The notes under the pieces: model-generated
The model's input: only the letters and a program-made list of their open reading frames with translations
Told to the model about the DNA's origin: nothing
The model's database searches: none
Shown: positions 14,726-23,051 of the stretch, piece after piece
How the letters are laid out: each line of letters begins with the position of its first letter
How positions within the stretch are numbered: position 1 is the stretch's first letter
Source: JBPCIX01 sp051005875
GTDB lineage: Bacteria > Actinomycetota > CADDZG01 > JAHWKV01
Reading direction: 5' to 3'
NCBI GenBank assembly: GCA_051005875.1
Contig: JBPCIX010000051.1
Span: 1-27,476 of the forward strand
DNA: 27,476 nucleotides
Program-made: the position numbers and the translations under genes

Positions 14726-15792
14726 GAATTTTCACCGGCAAGTTGCTCGGTACGATCCTTGGCGATCAGCGCCTCAATAAAGTCATCCAAACCGCCGCCC
14801 AGAACTTCTGAAATATTGTGGGCCGAGACCTTAACCCGATGATCGGTAACCCGGTTCTGCGGAAAATTGTAGGTTCTGATTTTTTCGGACCGGTCGACCG
14901 TGCGAACCTGGCCCTTCCGGGCTGCCGCCTGGTCCGTTATTTGGCGGTCCAGCTCCAACTGGTAAAGGCGGGCCCGCAAGATCCGCATCGCTTTGAGGCT
15001 GTTTTGGATTTGCGACTTTTCATCCTGACAGGTGACCACCAGGCCGGTGGGAAGGTGGGTCAGTCTGACCGCGGAGTCGGTGGTATTGACCGACTGGCCG
15101 CCGGGACCGCTTGAGCGAAACACGTCTCTCTTCACGTCGTTGGGATCAATCTGGACCTCGACTTCCTCAGCCTCAGGAAAAACCAACACGCCAACCGCAG
15201 AAGTGTGAACGCGTCCTTGTGACTCGGTCTCGGGAACACGCTGAACCCGGTGGACTCCGGCCTCGTGCTTCATCCTGGAAAAAGCCTCTTTGCCCTTAAC
15301 CGCGAAGATCACCTTTTGGAAGCCACCGACGCTGGATGGATTCGACGAAAGTACCTCGGTCTTCCATCCTCGACGCTCCGCATACCGGGTGTACATTCCG
15401 AAGAGATCCCCGGCGAACAGAGCAGACTCATCGCCCCCTTCGCCGGCCTTCACCTCGACTATTACATCCTTATCGTCCCTCGGGTCCTTCGGAATAAGCA
15501 ATGCGTTCAGCTTTTCTTCAAGCCCTTTAACCAAGGCCTGCTGTTGATCCAGTTCCTGCTCGGCATATGCCCGCATTTCTTGATCACTTTCAGTGGCAAC
15601 CATTTGCTTGGCGGAATCAACCTCGGCCATAGCCGCCTTGAGCTTTCTGTAGGTAAGCACCGTTGGCTCCAACTCCGCGTTTTGCTTGCCAAGTTCTCGA
15701 AGTTGATTGGGGTCGGCGACTACCGCTGGATCGCGGAGCTTTGCCTGCACTTGCTCATACTTGTCGTCCAGCTCCTGGAGCCGCTCGATCAT
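14722..15792 (-). CDS. prfA: Peptide chain release factor 1
   Basis: RF1 recognises UAA and UAG and triggers peptide release. The 356 residues have the N-terminal coiled domain, the anticodon-like PxT tripeptide as PET (187-189) in RVPETESQGRVHTS, and the GGQ loop SSGPGGQSVNTTDSAVR (GGQ 231-233). The PxT form and overall sequence identify RF1 rather than RF2 (SPF). There is no frameshift site. The start is ATG 15792, 40 bases after the DUF1385 gene, with a weak ribosome binding site. It is followed at once by prmC, which modifies the GGQ glutamine. Confidence 0.97.
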   Translation of the reverse strand: MIERLQELDDKYEQVQAKLRDPAVVADPNQLRELGKQNAELEPTVLTYRKLKAAMAEVDSAKQMVATESDQEMRAYAEQELDQQQALVKGLEEKLNALLIPKDPRDDKDVIVEVKAGEGGDESALFAGDLFGMYTRYAERRGWKTEVLSSNPSSVGGFQKVIFAVKGKEAFSRMKHEAGVHRVQRVPETESQGRVHTSAVGVLVFPEAEEVEVQIDPNDVKRDVFRSSGPGGQSVNTTDSAVRLTHLPTGLVVTCQDEKSQIQNSLKAMRILRARLYQLELDRQITDQAAARKGQVRTVDRSEKIRTYNFPQNRVTDHRVKVSAHNISEVLGGGLDDFIEALIAKDRTEQLAGENS

Positions 15793-15832
15793 CGTTTGTT
15801 CGGCTGCCCGTTACCAGGGCCTGGTGGGACGG

Positions 15833-16825
15833 CTACGGAGTTGCGCCAGCGGGGCCCGGTTCGGGGCGAAGACTCCTGCCCGTGACCGACGCTGGCTCAG
15901 AAATCGTAACCGTTTCGGCCTCGCCGACCGGCTCGGCAAGGGCCTCTCGCTCTATTACGGCTTCCATCGCCTTTATTGCGACCTCGATTTGATCATGGGT
16001 GGGGGGCCGGGTGGTTATCTTCTGTAGCATGAGGCCCGGAAAGCTGGCGGTACGGAAAATAATTGACTTGTCGTTGCGTCCGGCGGCCCGAATGACTTCG
16101 TACGAACTGCCGGCAAGTATCGGGATAACCAGAATTCTCGCAACAATCTTCGTCCACACCGGAAATCCCTGGAGGGCCACATCGAGGACAAAGTGGCCGA
16201 TGATCGTTAGAAACATCACGATGAACAAGAAGTTGGTTCCGCACCTCACGTGCAGCGTCGAGTACCTATCGACGACCTCCGGCTCAAGAGGATCGCCGTT
16301 TTCGTATGCATAAATCGTCTTGTGCTCCGCCCCGTGGTACATGAAGACTCGCCGGATATCAGGGATCAGTGAGATCAAGAGGATGTAGCCGAGGAAAAAT
16401 GATATCCGAATTACGCCTTCGAAAATATTCTGCAACAAGTCGCCGCGCACACCCAAGCGAGCTCCGCCGACCTTTGATATCAAGGCAGGGACAGCGATGA
16501 AGATCGCCGAGATGAACACCATTGCGACACCCATGCTCCAATTGATGGCCTTGTCGGGTGGCTTTTCGACCTCATCTTCGAGGGCGACGTTCGCTGAGAT
16601 CTTGAGGGCCCTCATTCCGATCGAGAGCGACTCAACCAGGACGTATACGCCACGGAAAAAAGGCCATTTGAGCCACTTGTGCCGGTCATTGTGGCCCGGC
16701 AGCGGATGAGTTTCGACGTGAATTTCCCGGTTGGGCTTACGAACGGCCACCCCCCAGGAAACGGGACCGCGCATCATCACGCCCTCCATTACCGCCTGCC
16801 CTCCAATGGAAGGCTTACTTGCCAT
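15833..16825 (-). CDS. DUF1385 (YqhQ-like) membrane protein
   Basis: The 330-residue protein begins with the DUF1385 signature GGQAVMEGVMMRGP (8-21) and carries HGAEHKTIYAYENG, STLHVRCGTNFLF and the C-terminal LQKITTRPPTHDQIEVAIKA, all conserved in the family. Several hydrophobic helices are visible (about 100-120, 140-160, 200-220, 225-245). His, Glu and Cys in these motifs have led to a proposed metal-dependent activity, which is unproven. A Pro/Ala/Glu-rich C-terminal tail of about 35 residues is not conserved. The gene lies between rpmE and prfA, a position also seen in other Gram-positive genomes. Confidence 0.92.
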   Translation of the reverse strand: MASKPSIGGQAVMEGVMMRGPVSWGVAVRKPNREIHVETHPLPGHNDRHKWLKWPFFRGVYVLVESLSIGMRALKISANVALEDEVEKPPDKAINWSMGVAMVFISAIFIAVPALISKVGGARLGVRGDLLQNIFEGVIRISFFLGYILLISLIPDIRRVFMYHGAEHKTIYAYENGDPLEPEVVDRYSTLHVRCGTNFLFIVMFLTIIGHFVLDVALQGFPVWTKIVARILVIPILAGSSYEVIRAAGRNDKSIIFRTASFPGLMLQKITTRPPTHDQIEVAIKAMEAVIEREALAEPVGEAETVTISEPASVTGRSLRPEPGPAGATP

Positions 16826-16870
16826 TAGCGGACCGTCGAATCGGGCCGGGCACCAACAGTGCCTTTGGCC

Positions 16871-17107
16871 TTATTCGGACTCAGCTGGCTGCAGCTCGGA
16901 CGGAGCAGGCCTCTTGCCGTATTTGCGCTCAAAGCGCTCGACACGGCCGCCGGTGTCAACCAGCTTTTGCTTCCCCGTGTAAAAGGGGTGGCATTCCGCG
17001 CAAAGCTCAACCCTCAACTCAGCCTTTGTGGAGCGGGTCTGAAACGAGTTGCCACACGAGCAATGCACCGTGGCGATCATATATTCGGGGTGAGTATCTT
17101 GTTTCAC
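16871..17107 (-). CDS. rpmE: 50S ribosomal protein L31, zinc-binding type
   Basis: The 78-residue protein of the large subunit bridges to the 30S head. Four cysteines (C16, C18, C36, C39 in VHCSCGNSF and LCAECHPFYTGKQK) bind Zn2+, so this is the zinc-containing form rather than the zinc-free paralogue made under zinc starvation. The C-terminal Pro/Ser/Glu tail (about 65-78) extends past the conserved core. It starts at GTG 17107, seven bases after AGGAG. It heads the minus-strand operon rpmE-DUF1385-prfA-prmC-tsaC-oxidoreductase-rpiB. Confidence 0.96.
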   Translation of the reverse strand: MKQDTHPEYMIATVHCSCGNSFQTRSTKAELRVELCAECHPFYTGKQKLVDTGGRVERFERKYGKRPAPSELQPAESE

Positions 17108-17128
17108 AATTTTTCTCCTATCAGTTCG

Positions 17129-17137
17129 AGATTAGCA
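17129..17137 (-). promoter_or_regulatory. Candidate extended -10 promoter of the rpmE operon
   Basis: The minus strand reads TGCTAATCT, a TGN-TANNNT extended -10, about 22 bases before GTG 17107, leaving room for the AGGAG site. A TTGACA lies only 7 bases further upstream and is too close to be its -35. Confidence 0.4.
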
Positions 17138-17211
17138 CGCCTGTCAATCTGCAAGCAGCAATTCTTCGGTCAGGCGGGCAAAGCCAAAGCGTCATAAATG
17201 CGGCCCGATGC

Positions 17212-17217
17212 TATCTT
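17212..17217 (+). promoter_or_regulatory. Possible -10 box of a leaderless MFS message
   Basis: TATCTT ends 7 bases before ATG 17225, the spacing expected if transcription begins at the A of the start codon. No Shine-Dalgarno precedes this ATG, which supports a leaderless start, a common mode in Actinobacteria. No clear -35 is present. Confidence 0.3.
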
Positions 17218-17224
17218 TCGATTG

Positions 17225-18829
17225 ATGGATAAGCCCAAGCGTTGGATCCTGGTCGCGGTGGTCTTCGGTTCGGCGATCGTTTTTCTGGACTCCACGGTTG
17301 TAAACGTGGCTTTGCCCAAGATCGCAATTGACCTGCCCAGCAGGTTCTTTGGCAAGCTTGAAGGTCCAACCTTCGTATACGGCGGTTACTTGCTGACGCT
17401 CAGCGCCCTGTTGATTCTGGCAGGGGCGCTCAGCGATTTCTTCGGCCGTCGGAAAATGTTTCTGATCGGGCTTACCGGCTTCGGGGCGACGTCGCTGCTT
17501 TGCGGTTTGGCGCCGAACATGGAACTGCTGATTGCGTTTCGCCTACTTCAGGGCGCCGCCGGCGCTTTTCTAGTGCCCGGCTCGCTCGCGATTATTACTG
17601 CCGGATTCAAGGGCGAAGAGCAGGGCAGGGCCTTTGGAATTTGGGCAGGCGGCTCAGCTGCCGCTACCATCCTCGGCCCATTCGTCGGCGGACTGCTTGT
17701 CGAAACAATTTCATGGCGCACGGCGTTCCTCATCAATATTCCTCTCGTGATAATCGCTTACTACGCAACGGCGAAATATGTTGAGGAGTCGCGCGACGAA
17801 GAGGCTTCCGGGAAGTTCGACTGGTCCGGCGCCGTAGTGGTTGCCGTTGCCATCGGCGGCCTTGCCTTTGGGGCAATCCGCGGCCAGCAAAGCCAATGGC
17901 ACGACGTCGGCGCCTTCGTGGCCCTGGGGCTCGGCCTGGCAGCTACAGTATTGTTTCCGTTCTTGATGGCCAGGTCGGCCAACCCACTGGTCCCGTTGGA
18001 ATTGTTCAAATCGCGCAACTTCACAGTCACAAACATCTCGACGCTTGTCATCTACGGCGCGCTCTACGGATCCTTTTATTATCTGCCGGCCTTCACCGAG
18101 GGGACTCTCGGATACAACGCCACCGCCGCGGGGCTTTCGAGCCTTCCGAGCGGAATCTTTCTCGTGGTCTTGTCGTCGCGATTCGGAAAGCTTTCCGCCC
18201 GGTATGGGCCACGCTGGTTTATGGCAGCCGGACCGGCCATCATGGCAGCCGGACTCTTGTGGTTTGCCCGGATCCCGTCGACGAGCACGATATGGATAAT
18301 CGACATAGTGAAGCCATCAACTCTTGTGCCGCCCGGCGCTTATCTGGTTGACATTCTCCCCGGATTGATCATCTTTGGGATCGGTCTGGCGATCATGGTG
18401 GCCCCCCTTACCACCGCGCTTATGACGTCGGTGGCGCCCCAAAAATCGGGGGTGGCTTCGGCGATCAACAACGCCATCAGCCGGGTGGGCCCGCAGCTGG
18501 CGGGTGCCTTGATTTTCGTCGCAATCACGGCTTCGTTTTACGGTGGACTTGCCAAGCACGACCTTGGAGTAAATACGTCATCCACCAAGTTTCGAATCGC
18601 AGTAGCGCCCTTGATCAAGCCGCCTTCCGGGTTGGGCCCGGATCTCAAAATCGCGGTCAGGGAATCGTCGACTCGTTCTTTCCACCTATCGATGACAATC
18701 GCCGCCGGACTTCTTCTTATCGGCGCCGCCGTTAATGCGGTTGGCATTAGAAACAGCGATGCAATGCCGCCGACCGAAACCGCCGGGCCCAACGACGATG
18801 AGCCGGCCGCCGCGGCTGCCGCCGCATAA
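17225..18829 (+). CDS. DHA2-type MFS drug/proton antiporter (EmrB/QacA-like)
   Basis: The 534-residue transporter has about 14 membrane segments, the number expected of the DHA2 group of proton-driven exporters. Helix 1 carries FLDSTVVNVALPKIAIDLP, the DHA2 motif D1. Loop 2-3 has GALSDFFGRRKMFLIG (motif A, G-x3-D-x2-GRR), and helix 5 holds ATILGPFVGGLL (antiporter motif C, GPxxGG). The C-terminus ends in a low-complexity acidic/poly-Ala tail. I chose ATG 17225 (MDKPKRWILVAVV), which places helix 1 normally; ATG 17198 would add nine residues. The stop overlaps the start of the TPR gene by one base (TAATG), so the two are co-translated. The substrate is unknown. Confidence 0.92.
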   Translation: MDKPKRWILVAVVFGSAIVFLDSTVVNVALPKIAIDLPSRFFGKLEGPTFVYGGYLLTLSALLILAGALSDFFGRRKMFLIGLTGFGATSLLCGLAPNMELLIAFRLLQGAAGAFLVPGSLAIITAGFKGEEQGRAFGIWAGGSAAATILGPFVGGLLVETISWRTAFLINIPLVIIAYYATAKYVEESRDEEASGKFDWSGAVVVAVAIGGLAFGAIRGQQSQWHDVGAFVALGLGLAATVLFPFLMARSANPLVPLELFKSRNFTVTNISTLVIYGALYGSFYYLPAFTEGTLGYNATAAGLSSLPSGIFLVVLSSRFGKLSARYGPRWFMAAGPAIMAAGLLWFARIPSTSTIWIIDIVKPSTLVPPGAYLVDILPGLIIFGIGLAIMVAPLTTALMTSVAPQKSGVASAINNAISRVGPQLAGALIFVAITASFYGGLAKHDLGVNTSSTKFRIAVAPLIKPPSGLGPDLKIAVRESSTRSFHLSMTIAAGLLLIGAAVNAVGIRNSDAMPPTETAGPNDDEPAAAAAAA

Positions 18830-20487
18830 TGACCCAAAGCACGGAGGGCCGCAAAGGTTCGAGGCTCGATCTGGGCGCACGCGTCGTGATGACCGCTCTT
18901 TACAAGCGCCTGCTGTCTCTCGGGCTTTGGGAACATATTCGCTCCGTGGGTGGAAGCAAGGCTCGGGGAGTCGGTGGCGCCTATTTCGTGACTCATGACA
19001 ACCAAGCATTCTTCGAGGGCCTTTTGCGAAGTGGAAAGTTTTGCAAGGACACCCTCTCGGGCGGATTGCTGCACGCCGGCAAATTGTCGGTAAGGGAAGT
19101 GTCCACCGATCCAGCGCTGCACCTTGTGCTGGGGACGGACAATCGGATTTATGTGCACATAGACAAGGTTTCCCCCGCCTCAACCGCCGGGGCCGACGGA
19201 ATGTGCCGCTATGAAAGAAGCCGCTTTTCCGCGCACCTTCGAAGTGAAGTGCTCCCGATGCTCACGGGTACCGGCAAAAAGAGCAAGATCGATAACTTTT
19301 CTGTGTCGGAGATCGAGGCTGCCGAGACCAGATTCGCCGAAAGCAAAGACTCGGACGAAAAGCCAGATGCGGCGTTGAAGTTAGGCGCCTTGCTCGAGCA
19401 GGGCGGCCAATTCGTAAGGGCGCAGGAGCTTTATCAGCTGGCCATTGATTTGGGGAATGATGAAGTTGCTCCCGCGGCGAGCTTTGCTCTTGGTTCATTG
19501 CTCGAAGAACTCGGCTCGGCTTCGGCGGCGGAAAAAGCTTATCGCAAGGCCATAACCTCGGGGCACCGAGAATTTGCGCCCTGGGCAGTCTCTAACCTCG
19601 CGGCATTGCTTGAGGACACCGGCAAAAGCCACGAAGCCGAAGCCGCCTATCGAGAAGCAATGGAGATGGATCATCCCGAAATTTCGCCTTGGGCCGCAAC
19701 CAAGCTGGGAGGATTTCTTGCCGAGCACGCAGAGTCCGAAGCAGCAGGGCGGGCCTACCGGGTCGCTATAGACTCCGGCCATCCGGAATTCGGCCCGTGG
19801 GCCGGCCTTGACCTCGGATCGATGCTGGAGCGCCTCGACCAGCCGGAGGAGGCTGAAGCAGCATTCTCCGCCGCAATTGAGTCTGAGCATCCCGATGCAG
19901 CCCCGTGGGCTGAAGCCAAGATGGCGGGACTGCTTGCGAAGCTCGGGCGGACCGGCGAGGCAGCCACGCTTTACCAGCAGGCGGCAATGAGGGATCATCC
20001 GGAAGTTTCACCCTGGGCATATTCCAAGCTGGGAACACTTCTGGAAGAAACCGGCGACGCCGAGGGGGCCCGGCTGGCTTACGAACGGGTCGTAGCAAGT
20101 GGACACGACGACGCAGCCCCCGGCGCCGCTGTCAACCTGGGACGGCTTTTTGCCGCTCAAGGCGACCTCCCGGCCGCTCGTTCCGCATTCGGCAAAGCCA
20201 TTGCTTCCGCCGACCCCGAGGCAGCCCCAACAGCTGCGCTCAGCCTGGGCGCCCTTCTCGAAGACCTCGAGCCAGACGAGGCCAAGCGCGCCTACGAAGA
20301 AGCCGCCGCCACCGGCCACCCCCAAATTGCCCCGTGGGCCCTGGTAAGCCTCGGCAGTCTCCTAGAAACCACGGAAAATTGGGCCGAAGCAACCAACGCC
20401 TACCAGCAAGCAGTAGAAGCAAACCACCCAGACGCCTCACCAATAGCCAAAGCCCGCCTAAAAGACCTACCAGCCCGCCCTAATTAA
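18829..20487 (+). CDS. TPR protein with ten 36-residue repeats and an uncharacterised N-terminal domain
   Basis: The 552-residue soluble protein has no signal peptide or membrane segment. Residues 1 to about 150 are a domain I do not recognise, containing FCKDTLSGGLLHAGKL and YERSRFSAHLRSEVLPML. From about 185 to the end come ten consecutive TPR-like units of 36 residues (one of 35), with consensus LGxLLExxGxxxEAExAYxxAIxSGHPExAPWAxxx. The loop HP-x3-PWA is kept in most units and makes each repeat two residues longer than a standard TPR. Such repeats form a superhelical binding scaffold and are widespread in Actinobacteria. It is coupled to the MFS exporter by a one-base overlap, so a role in that transporter's regulation or assembly is a fair guess, but only that. 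Confidence 0.85.
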   Translation: MTQSTEGRKGSRLDLGARVVMTALYKRLLSLGLWEHIRSVGGSKARGVGGAYFVTHDNQAFFEGLLRSGKFCKDTLSGGLLHAGKLSVREVSTDPALHLVLGTDNRIYVHIDKVSPASTAGADGMCRYERSRFSAHLRSEVLPMLTGTGKKSKIDNFSVSEIEAAETRFAESKDSDEKPDAALKLGALLEQGGQFVRAQELYQLAIDLGNDEVAPAASFALGSLLEELGSASAAEKAYRKAITSGHREFAPWAVSNLAALLEDTGKSHEAEAAYREAMEMDHPEISPWAATKLGGFLAEHAESEAAGRAYRVAIDSGHPEFGPWAGLDLGSMLERLDQPEEAEAAFSAAIESEHPDAAPWAEAKMAGLLAKLGRTGEAATLYQQAAMRDHPEVSPWAYSKLGTLLEETGDAEGARLAYERVVASGHDDAAPGAAVNLGRLFAAQGDLPAARSAFGKAIASADPEAAPTAALSLGALLEDLEPDEAKRAYEEAAATGHPQIAPWALVSLGSLLETTENWAEATNAYQQAVEANHPDASPIAKARLKDLPARPN

Positions 20488-20498
20488 AGCGACCCACA

Positions 20499-20610
20499 GC
20501 CCCAAAACGGCCAACCGCGAGAAATAGAGAAAGGGACCAGGAGGGCGAAACCAAGCCCAGGCCGGGGGCGGCGTTCAGAGGGTGTCATCGGCCCCGAAAC
20601 GGCCAACCGC
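20499..20610 (+). repeat. Direct repeat pair of 20 bp after the TPR gene
   Basis: GCCCCAAAACGGCCAACCGC (20499-20518) recurs as GCCCCGAAACGGCCAACCGC (20591-20610), one mismatch in 20, 92 bases apart. The second copy lies inside the large inverted repeat that follows. Confidence 0.8.
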
Positions 20611-20676
20611 ACCGAGGCACGGCCGATGAAGTCCCCCGAAGGGCGACACCCTCTGGACGGCGTCACCGGCCTGGGC
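20555..20676. repeat. Large imperfect inverted repeat between convergent genes
   Basis: Arms of 32 bases (20555-20586 and 20645-20676) match at both ends: GCCCAGGCCGG with CCGGCCTGGGC, and CAGAGGGTGTC with GACACCCTCTG, with partial pairing between. A further ATCGGCC/GGCCGAT pair (20587-20593, 20621-20627) continues the stem inward. The fold lies between the convergent TPR and OpuC genes, so it may act as a bidirectional terminator, or be a REP-like or MITE-like repeat. The gap 20488-20705 holds no gene. Confidence 0.7.
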
Positions 20677-20705
20677 GTAGCGAAACCTGGGTACCCGCGC
20701 GCCCG

Positions 20706-21626
20706 CTAGATCAGCTCCTTTTCTCCCAAAAACTCCTCGGCCACGTCGGCGGGATCCTCCTTGTCGATCTCGACCTTGCCGTTTAGCTCGCTGATATTTT
20801 CTGAGGTCAGCTGGGCGCTTACGCCATTTAACAACTCGCGTACTTCATCGTTTAGCACCTTTTTATTAACGAGCGGAGTTATGTTGTCGGCCTGTTGAAG
20901 ACCCTTGTCGTCTTCTAGCAAGACGAAACCTTTCTTCTTCAGGACTCCCGAGGTCGTGAACAGAAGGGCGACATCGATCTCACCGCCCTCCAGCGCGCTG
21001 ACGGTAATCGGACCGCCGACATCGAGAGGCTTGAATTCCTTGAAGGTGACGCCGTACTTGTCCTTCAGGCCAACGAGACAAAATGGTCGCTGGGGGCACT
21101 CGGGAGGGCCGCCAAGCGTAAGCTGACCGGCAATCGGCGCCAAGTCACTTACCTTGGTCAACTTCTTTTCGTCCGCAGTCTTGCGCGTAACAGCAAAAGC
21201 GTTGGTGTCATTGGCTTTCGAGGGCTCCAGCAATTCAATATCTGGATGGCTGGTTGAAATCAGCTTGCTCAGCGCGGCAGCAGTTTGGGTAGCATCGGAA
21301 GATGCAGCTGCGTTTTTGTCGAGAAAAACAAGCAGGGAGCCGAGGTACTCCGGCACCACATCTATTTCGCCCCGTTCGAGGGCGGGCTCAGAAATTTCTC
21401 GAGACTTAAGCTTCAGCTGGCGCTTTACTTTGTAGCCGGCCTTCTCGAGAACCTGCGCATACATCTCGGCCACAATTTCGTTCTCGGCAAACGAACTCGA
21501 TACTCCGACCGTGATGGCGCCCTTTTTAGCCCCGTCCGTTGGCGCGGAGTCCGACTGGCAAGCTGCCAGCAAAAATGCAGAGAGCAGCAGCAACGCCATG
21601 CCCTTTTTTCTAAGAGAAATTTTCAT
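20706..21626 (-). CDS. Osmoprotectant ABC transporter substrate-binding lipoprotein (OpuC/OsmF type)
   Basis: It binds quaternary ammonium osmolytes (glycine betaine, choline or carnitine in characterised relatives) outside the membrane and hands them to the permeases. The 306 residues start with a lipoprotein signal ending LLAAC (acylated Cys23). The mature part is an OpuAC-type binding fold: TVGVSSSFAENEIVAEMYAQ, GEIDVVPEYLGSLL, TNAFAVTRKTA and GGPPECPQRPFCLVGLKDKYG, the last a hallmark of OsmF/OpuCC-like proteins. The start is ATG 21626 with AGGAAGG upstream. It is the last gene of the operon, 75 bases after the second permease gene. Ligand identity is inferred from family only. Confidence 0.93.
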   Translation of the reverse strand: MKISLRKKGMALLLLSAFLLAACQSDSAPTDGAKKGAITVGVSSSFAENEIVAEMYAQVLEKAGYKVKRQLKLKSREISEPALERGEIDVVPEYLGSLLVFLDKNAAASSDATQTAAALSKLISTSHPDIELLEPSKANDTNAFAVTRKTADEKKLTKVSDLAPIAGQLTLGGPPECPQRPFCLVGLKDKYGVTFKEFKPLDVGGPITVSALEGGEIDVALLFTTSGVLKKKGFVLLEDDKGLQQADNITPLVNKKVLNDEVRELLNGVSAQLTSENISELNGKVEIDKEDPADVAEEFLGEKELI

Positions 21627-21701
21627 GACAGTTCCTTCCTTTGGGCCAGTGCTTCGTCGGCCGATTCTAGTGCGGGCAGCCGCTAATTGCTCACCACTCG
21701 G

Positions 21702-22376
21702 TCAAGAACTGGTCTGGGGCCAAACCAAGCGCTCCAATGCCCCTAGAGACAATTCCGCTGCTATTGCGAGAGCGGCTACCAAAAGAGCCCCCGCTAGAAT
21801 CTTCGCGTTATCCTGGACGGCAAAACCGTCTGTAATCAGGCGGCCGAGCCCACCCCAGGCTACAAGGGCCGCCAGCGTCGCGGTGGCAATAACCTGCACG
21901 GCGGCCGTTCGGACTCCCGAAACTATGAGAGGTCCGGCCAACGGCGCCTCGAGTCTCAATAGCACCTGGCGTCCGGTCATCCCCATGCCTCTTGCCGCCT
22001 CAACCATTTCAGCGTCTACGCCCCGAATGCCAACGTGGGTGTTCGTCAGGATTGGCGGGACCGCCAGGGCGAATAGGGCAAGGACCGTAGGCCAAAAACC
22101 GAGGCCAAGGCCCAGCCGGATGGAAAACGGAAGGGCAAGAGCCAGGATTGCAAACGATGGAATTGCGCGGCCTAGGTTCGAAATTCCTTCGACCGCTCGC
22201 TCCCCCTTGCGCGTGTGGCCGATGTATAGACCGGCCGGAATAGCCACCGCCGAAGCCAGACCAACCGACAGCCCTGACACCTGGATATGCTCAAAAAGAC
22301 GCGCACCGATTGAACCGTCGCCGGACCAGTTGCCGGAGGTGGTGAGGTAATGAAAGGCATCGGATACAACTCCCAT
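21702..22376 (-). CDS. Osmoprotectant ABC transporter permease (OpuCD/ProW-like)
   Basis: The 224-residue membrane protein has about five to six hydrophobic helices. The EAA loop that docks onto the ATPase reads EAARGMGMTGRQVLLRLEAP (about 124-143). The SVGLASAVAIPAGLYIGHT, RAIPSFAILAL and AWGGLGRLI segments are typical of ProW-type permeases. It starts at ATG 22376 immediately after the stop of the other permease gene, so the two are co-translated and presumably form a heterodimer. Confidence 0.92.
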   Translation of the reverse strand: MGVVSDAFHYLTTSGNWSGDGSIGARLFEHIQVSGLSVGLASAVAIPAGLYIGHTRKGERAVEGISNLGRAIPSFAILALALPFSIRLGLGLGFWPTVLALFALAVPPILTNTHVGIRGVDAEMVEAARGMGMTGRQVLLRLEAPLAGPLIVSGVRTAAVQVIATATLAALVAWGGLGRLITDGFAVQDNAKILAGALLVAALAIAAELSLGALERLVWPQTSS

Positions 22377-23051
22377 CTAGGGGTCCGTCTTTAGACTTGC
22401 CCAGGGAGTGAGCCGCGTTTCGGCGGCTCGGAACGCGGCCTCAGCAACCAGGGCCAGCATCACCGAAAGGCCCGCCCCGACGATAATCGGCGTTGAAAAG
22501 AATCGATCCAGGCCTTCCAAGATAAATTGGCCGAGCCCCCCTTTACCTACAAGAGCCGTGATTGTCACAAGCCCAATCGTGGTCACCGATGCAATGCGGA
22601 TTCCCGCAAAGATCACGGGCAACGCCAAAGGAAGCTCAACTCTCCAGAGCAGTTGCCCGTTGTTGTAACCCATTCCTTTAGCGGCCTCGATCGAATCCGC
22701 CGGAACCGATCTAAGTCCGGCCACGATGTTTCGAATCAAGATCAGCAGCGTGTAGCCGACCAGCCCAATCTCGGCAGTCAGAGTTGTCAGGCCGGTATAG
22801 GGCGCGAGGAACGCAAACAGCGCGAGGCTGGGAATCGTATACAGCGCGCCGGCCACCCAGGTGATCGGCGGGTATGCCCTACGGTGCCTGTGCGCGTAAA
22901 TCCCCAGGGGAAGCGAAATCGCCAGCCCGATGACAACCGCAATGACCGTCAGTTGCAAGTGTTGAACAAGGGCCAGTCCGATCTCACCCAGGTGGCGGCC
23001 AACCCACACCGGCTCAAATAGGGGCTCGTTCACGCTCTGCGCCAAAATCAC
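22377..23051 (-). CDS. Osmoprotectant ABC transporter permease (OpuCB/ProW-like)
   Basis: The 224-residue permease has the same topology and motifs as its neighbour: AISLPLGIYAHRH, YTIPSLALFAFL, the EAA loop EAAKGMGYNNGQLLWRVELP (about 122-141) and LVGKGGLGQFI. The two proteins are clear paralogues, as in OpuCB/OpuCD. It starts at GTG 23051 in a GTGA overlap with the ATPase gene. Confidence 0.92.
   Translation of the reverse strand: MILAQSVNEPLFEPVWVGRHLGEIGLALVQHLQLTVIAVVIGLAISLPLGIYAHRHRRAYPPITWVAGALYTIPSLALFAFLAPYTGLTTLTAEIGLVGYTLLILIRNIVAGLRSVPADSIEAAKGMGYNNGQLLWRVELPLALPVIFAGIRIASVTTIGLVTITALVGKGGLGQFILEGLDRFFSTPIIVGAGLSVMLALVAEAAFRAAETRLTPWASLKTDP

Noticed and set aside
18538..19158. 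Minus-strand open frame across the MFS/TPR junction
   Set aside because: Antisense to two well-supported coupled genes, with no ribosome binding site or recognisable motif.
21511..22350. 279-codon plus-strand open frame opposite the OpuC genes
   Set aside because: Antisense to a permease and the lipoprotein signal region; Arg/Ala/Pro-rich shadow with no domain.
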